From positions 57,816,590-57,880,589 of the forward strand of contig CM034237.1 of NCBI GenBank assembly GCA_019916065.1: a stretch of DNA of 64,000 nucleotides, in the 5' to 3' direction. The first letter of the stretch is position 1. Every line of letters starts with the position of its first letter. The notes below the pieces were generated by a model. It made no database searches. It was not told the origin of the DNA and was given only the letters and a program-made list of their open reading frames with translations. Positions 59,304 to 64,000 of the stretch are shown here, in pieces. Position numbers and translations under genes: made by a program. The stretch comes from Vitellaria paradoxa (lineage: Eukaryota > Streptophyta > Magnoliopsida > Ericales > Sapotaceae).

Positions 59304-61360
59304 GTTGAATGACACCAATAGATAAGCCGAAAAAGGCATTGTTGTTTGAGATTTTGATAGAGGTCGGTCGGCTTCTAAGAAAGACAAGGCCTCGTAAACC
59401 ATGGCTAGCTTGAAACATGCAATAAATAAATAAATAAATAAAGCCATACTTTGTTTATTTGCTTCATTGTTTAGCTACCTCAATCAAGTCACAATCATCA
59501 ATCGATTTATTGAAAAGACAAATCAATTGGAGAGTAATGTAAGGAACAATCGAACTATGACGAATTAATCTATGATGGAGTAGGTGTGCATTATGCCCAT
59601 CGCCCTCCAACAACACATATACATGAACCGTATTGTTTATTATTCCAGATCTTTAAGATTATTTGATAACAATGGCCAGTAAAAACATATATTAGACGCA
59701 ACATGGTAATAAGTTCGGTATGCTAATATAAAGTTAACACGATTTAACTTGACTTTAGGATAAATTAATTATTTAACATTATTATTAAATTTTAGGATAT
59801 TTGAATATAAATACAATCACAAAACTAAGGGGTCATTACACTTTGCTCTGTCAATGTTTGACCTAAAAACACAACCTTCTTTTAATTTAAAAGTTAATAC
59901 ATAACCCTATTGTAATTTGGACTAAATTGTAAAATTAATTGAAACTGTTAAATTTAACTGAATTTTTGTCTCATGAGTCAAAATTTTTTTGACGAAAAAA
60001 AAGTTTTATCAACATAAATAAATAAAAGAACATTTTTACATGTGTGACACAAATCTAGTGAAAATTTACATTTTCAACAATTTTGCATTTTAGCCTAAAT
60101 CATAAGAAGATTATATGTTGAACTTTAAATTAAAGAAGTATCATAAATTTTTTATCTAAATCACAATAAGGTTACCTAGAAAGCCAAATACAACCCATGA
60201 GCACGAATTGTGATTCGTATCGCATGATGATAGGGAGGATTGAACACTTTCTGCATAAATAATAAATACTTGGAACAAAACTCAAAGTAAGTAGGGAAAC
60301 TATTGATAGGGTTATAAAATCACTCAAAACAATAAAAATAAAGTTTAAAACATCTAATTTAATTAATTATCAAAAACTATTGAAATTCACAGGTTTACAT
60401 TGTTTAAATAGAAACCTAACAAAATATAACTAAAATTAGGGAATAGAATAATATAAAAAAATAAAAAATAAAAACAAAATAACAACTAATTTTAAAAAGT
60501 TTCTAATTTTAGCACTCAGTTAAATAAAATATTCTAAAGACATATTTAAATTTATATATATATATATATATATTTCAAAACTAATTATAAATAAAAAAAA
60601 AACATTCGTCAAATAATAATCTTGCACAAATACTCAAAATCAAGAAAAAAAAATTTAATTATAAAATTCTTTATGTACTCTCTGCATCACTACTGTCAAT
60701 AACTCTCACTTTTTACTTTGTCTTTTCTGAAAACTCATTCCAGAAACACACAATGAATCCCCCAGTTTGCTGCGACGCCAAGTTATGAGACTGTTCTTGT
60801 TTAATTTTAAGCAGGCCCATATAGGAAAAAAGGCAAAAAGAAGCTACATTGCAAGCAATAGACCTTCCTTCCACAAAGCACCAGTTAATTGAACGATCCA
60901 AGATCAAATGCTCCCCCCCCCCCTAAAAAAAAAACAAACAAACAAAAAAGCCAATCAAATTCAAAAACTCATTTATTTCAGAAACTTAAATTCGAAATTG
61001 AACCTCAACTGATCTGATACTTGTATGTGCTAGTTCTAAGAAATGGTGTCTGCAGAATTCAGAAATGTCCCTCAAGCTTAGTAACGTGCATGTGTGGGCA
61101 TAGAAAGCGCAATGCTAAGCAAACCTGATGATGCCAAAGGAAATGTTTAATTATTATCTAAGCAAAAAATGATGTGGTTAAGTTCTCAATATATAAAAGA
61201 CCATGAAATTTCTCCCAAAGAGCAGATATATATGAAATAAATCAATAAACCAAAAATCAGGAGAAAAATATAAATCAATCCAACATTAGACAAGTTCATT
61301 CTCACACTTCATTGTCTTGCCCAATTTACCACCAGATACCATTACATTACAATTATAAAT
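59304..61360. other. Intergenic, no gene seen
   Basis: AT-rich, with a TAAA repeat at 59422-59440, an AT run at 60555-60574 and a C13/A10 homopolymer junction near 60910-60934. The last part is the likely 3' flank of the minus-strand gene at 61434-61694. Confidence 0.4.
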
Positions 61361-61361
<1 letters not shown>

Positions 61362-61394
<33 letters not shown>

Positions 61395-61406
61395 ACACAC
61401 ACACAC
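61362..61406. repeat. Compound (CT)n-(CA)n microsatellite
   Basis: A CT run (61362-61391) followed directly by CCACACACACACAC, about 30 bp beyond the stop codon of the wound-induced-polypeptide-like gene, so probably in its 3' UTR. Confidence 0.85.
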
Positions 61407-61433
61407 AGAGGGGCACACAGACACTTGCATGGG

Positions 61434-61694
61434 CTAGTTCTGTACCCAGCTACTGATGAACATGAATGTTCGAAAAGACTCTTCCTTAGATTTGCTCTTA
61501 TCAGCAGCATCATCGTCTCCCCCAACAGAAGGTCCAACTGGCTTGGATTCTATGACGGGGCTGACGCCACTGCCAGGGGCTAATAATTTTTTTGACCAAC
61601 GAGAGTAATTACATTTATGAAATTTATCAGAGTAAGCTTGCAAAATGGCAAATCCAGCTGCCATCCACACCTTGCTGAGAATACTACTACTCAT
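61434..61694 (-). CDS. Wound-induced polypeptide (DUF3774-like) small protein, 86 aa
   Basis: Intronless, ATG at 61694, TAG at 61434-61436. The N-terminus MSSSILSKVWMAAGFAILQ matches the family pattern (M-S-S-x-S-K-x-W-x-A-A). The C-terminus EESFRTFMFISSWVQN matches the conserved EESLR-x-VMYLSCWGPN ending with substitutions. The middle is variable, Gly/Asp/Lys-rich. The family comprises wound- and immunity-responsive small proteins of plants; I infer a similar role. An ATG at 61706 would add four residues in poorer context. The divergence of the terminal CWGPN to SWVQN is unusual. An AT-rich TATA-like stretch (about 61767-61785) lies upstream on the minus strand. Confidence 0.8.
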   Translation of the reverse strand: MSSSILSKVWMAAGFAILQAYSDKFHKCNYSRWSKKLLAPGSGVSPVIESKPVGPSVGGDDDAADKSKSKEESFRTFMFISSWVQN

Positions 61695-62252
61695 CTCAAC
61701 TTTCATGGACAAAATTCAAAAATGTAGAAGATGGAATGCTTTTTGCCTCATATACTAGTAGTCATATATATATATATATATAGATATAGGGAGAGAGAGA
61801 GAGCGCGCAAGGTATCAGTATCCGTTGGCGAACGAGGCTGGTTTTTGTTTTAGAATAAGGGAACGCATTTGGTTTCTGAAAGTGGCTGGGCGGAAAGCGT
61901 TTTCTTCACCCCCGTAACGTCATTTAGAACAAACGTGAACAGCCCATTGCTCAGCTCGATTGTAACTCTCTCTCTCTCTCTGTGTAACGTATATAGAACA
62001 GACGTGAACAACGCACTCCGCTTGACTCAAAATTCATTTACGTACAAATGATTCTTTTGGCTCCATTTGCAGCCTTTACTCCACACAAAAATTAAATTAA
62101 ATAAAATAGAATGATTCAAAAAAAAAAAAATTTATTGAACTGGTTTGCAAATGAAGATTCAGCGGTTAATTTTACAGTGTGCTTAAATTGATATTTATAA
62201 AATGTATCTAATGAATTAATTATCAATTTTTTTTTTTGGTGTAAGTATTAAT
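61695..62252. other. Promoter of the wound-peptide-like gene and intergenic DNA
   Basis: Includes an AT run (61767-61781), a GA run (61791-61803) and a CT run (61966-61980). A direct repeat GTAACGT...AGAACA-ACGTGAACA occurs at about 61916-61938 and 61983-62009. No gene seen. Confidence 0.4.
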
Positions 62253-63520
62253 TGTGGGTATTAGCATATATCTAATATGGTTCTGATATCTTAATGTATA
62301 TTTTTACATAAGGTGTCAAGTTTGAGTAGAATAGGTTAGAAAGTTTAAAAATGTGTTCAATTGGATTTCTCACTCTCACCTTGTAAATAGGGTTGATTTC
62401 GAGTGCATTTGGAGCCTTTTTTTTTTTTTTTTTTTGTTTTAATGTGGTTTGTGTAATTTTTTAACTTTTTATCTCTCTGTGTCAAAATTTTTGAAATTTG
62501 TGGAGTTCTTATTCAAGTTTGTATTTTTTTGGGGGGAGAGAATTATAGTGATGTAAAGATTTAAAGAGATTTAAATAGATTTGAAAAGATTTACGTAAAT
62601 TAAAGTAAAAAATTTTTGTAGAAATTTAAATTTTTTTTTTTGTTATTTTAAAACACCTCCGAATGATGTCACAATACACAATATTCCCATTAGCTTTTTT
62701 TTTTTTTTAATTCTTTCTTCTACTTTATTATTGTATCAGAACTTATAATTTTCAACCCTTGATAAATTAGGCATCTAGAAGTCACGTTTTTGTCGCTGGT
62801 GCTGCCTTTCCCGGCGTCACTATTGCCTCCACCACCGCATCTCACTTCACCTACTCTGTCGTTCGTATCACCTCCCTTACTTCCTTATTCCTGGGATCTA
62901 ATAACTATCCTATGCTTGTACTCAACTCCAGCCATGGCTGTCGTCGCGGCCCCAACGTGCTTCCTCGCATGCCTCTGCTTGTTCAATGCCCTTGCTCATG
63001 CCTCTAGTGCTTCCTTGCATCTCTGCATCTTCAACGGCCTTCCACGAGCCTTTAGACATTAATGCACTCCATCGCATCTTTGGCCGTTCAATGCGCTCCA
63101 TCGCGCCTCTGGGCGTTCAACGTGCACTTCCTCGCGCCGTCACTTTTCAACGTACTTTCTTATGCTTCCTCATGCATCTAGTTTTCACTATCTGACTTCA
63201 CCTTCAACCAGTTTCACTTTTTTGGTTTCCAAACTCAAGTCAGTTAATACTTTACTACCTCGAATTTGAAGGAGGATGTTAATATATATTTGATATGATT
63301 CTAATATCTTAATATAAATCTCTATATAAGGTGAAAGTTTAATTAGAATAGATAAATTAGATTTTGATTATAATAGGTTTATAGAGTTTGTATTCAATTG
63401 GGTTTCTGTATTCAATTGGGTTTCGCATTCTCAGCCTACAAATAGATTGATTTCACATAATATTATACACAATTTTCCCATCAACCTTTCTTATTCTTTT
63501 TTTTTTTTCACTTTAACAGT
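62253..63520 (+). mobile_element. Decayed small LTR element (TRIM-like relic)
   Basis: Two diverged direct repeats, about 62253-62730 and 63277-63520, share TAATATGGTTCTGATATCTTAATGTAT-type blocks, ACATAAGGTG, TCAATTGGATTTC and TACACAAT-TTCCCAT. A degenerate primer-binding site TGTATCAGAAC follows the first repeat (from 62732), and a purine-rich GAAGGAGGA precedes the second. The 550-bp interior has no pol frames; it contains repeated GCCTCTxGxGTTCAA-like units. A MITE-like insert (62401-62669, ends GTGCATTTGGAG and CTCCGAATG) interrupts the first repeat. Confidence 0.5.
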
Positions 63521-64000
63521 GGGTTTGAATATATATTGAGAATAATGTCAATTATTATTAAAGAATACAGTGGGTTTGAATACATCCTAAGAGTAATATC
63601 AATTATTGTTAAAGAGCATCTTGTCCTAAGTGGAGCTTGTTGGATTTTTTAATTGACAAATTCAAACAAAGTTTGGATAACTTGGATTTCATGTTGTTTA
63701 TGGGGTGTTATCAGGATCAAATTTGAAATATTAAAGGAGTTTGATCCAAAAGAAGTCATATGGATATTGAACACGGATATAAACAAAATTTTAGGTTGAA
63801 GAAGAACACCCGAATAGAGTTAGAATTGAAAGACAATAGCCCCGGCAGCCAGCTTGTAGGCAAGCTAAAGCCTCAGATAAAAAAACGGTAGAATTTGCAG
63901 GAAACGTGCAAGTAGCTCGAGCTAAACCAACTGCTCTAGTGCAGTTGGCCAGAGCTCTTGGCTTCCCTGAGGGAGTTCAAGAGTTTGATTTCAATGCCTA
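63521..64000. other. Intergenic to window end, possible truncated SINE-like sequence
   Basis: Two near-copies of AATACAGTGGGTTTGAATA-type sequence start near 63519 and 63567. At 63935-64000 the sequence GCAGTTGGCCAGAGCTCTTGG followed by GAGTTCAAGAGTTTG resembles the A- and B-boxes of a tRNA-derived SINE of another family, cut by the window edge. No gene seen. Confidence 0.3.

Noticed and set aside
61707..61712. Longer start for the wound-peptide-like gene
   Set aside because: The extra first codon is TTG; the family starts with MSSS, encoded from 61694.

Overview
The window is nuclear DNA of a flowering plant, most likely a broad-leaved one. Its genes carry GT-AG introns and are islands in very AT-rich, repeat-filled DNA. 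The protein families are plant-specific: FBS-type F-box, type II NAD(P)H dehydrogenase with an EF-hand, STP hexose carrier, a wound-induced (DUF3774-like) polypeptide and a small secreted LysM protein. There are no operons, bacterial promoters or CRISPR arrays. I cannot name the species.

Layout. 372-1148 (+): three-exon FBS1-like F-box gene, preceded by a leader that probably holds an intron. 2419-3118: a small TIR transposon with a second one nested inside it. 8715-9533 (+): intronless gene for an unknown two-helix membrane protein with an acidic tail. 9839-12037: a PIF/Harbinger-like MITE split by a 1.5 kb Mutator-like element (MULE) with a 9-bp target duplication; an inverted copy of the same MITE without the MULE lies at 38350-39027. 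13131-13392: tRNA-derived SINE, with a second family member at 55428-55680. 15791-16814: a 1 kb palindrome of two inverted MITE arms. 17117-26812 (+): ten-exon NDB2-like alternative NADH dehydrogenase gene. Its 5.7 kb first intron holds a complete, young, gag-only LTR retrotransposon at 19205-22475. 26813-35457 is an intergenic desert with more MITEs. 35458-37218 (+): intronless ARM-repeat gene. 39028-51220 is a second, larger desert. 51221-54225 (+): four-exon STP1-like hexose/H+ symporter gene. 58794-59192 (-): LysM mini-protein gene with an apparent 4-bp frameshift. 61434-61694 (-): wound-induced-polypeptide-like gene. 62253-63520: a decayed LTR element.

The genes do not form a pathway; they are independent neighbours. 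Several relate to stress or energy physiology (F-box stress-induced type, NADH bypass dehydrogenase, sugar import, wound peptide, LysM protein), but I read no functional linkage into that. I did not find a new biological system. The strongest novelty is in the transposon archaeology: nested insertions with readable target duplications, an internal empty-site control, a palindromic composite MITE, and a recent non-autonomous retroelement inside a large intron.
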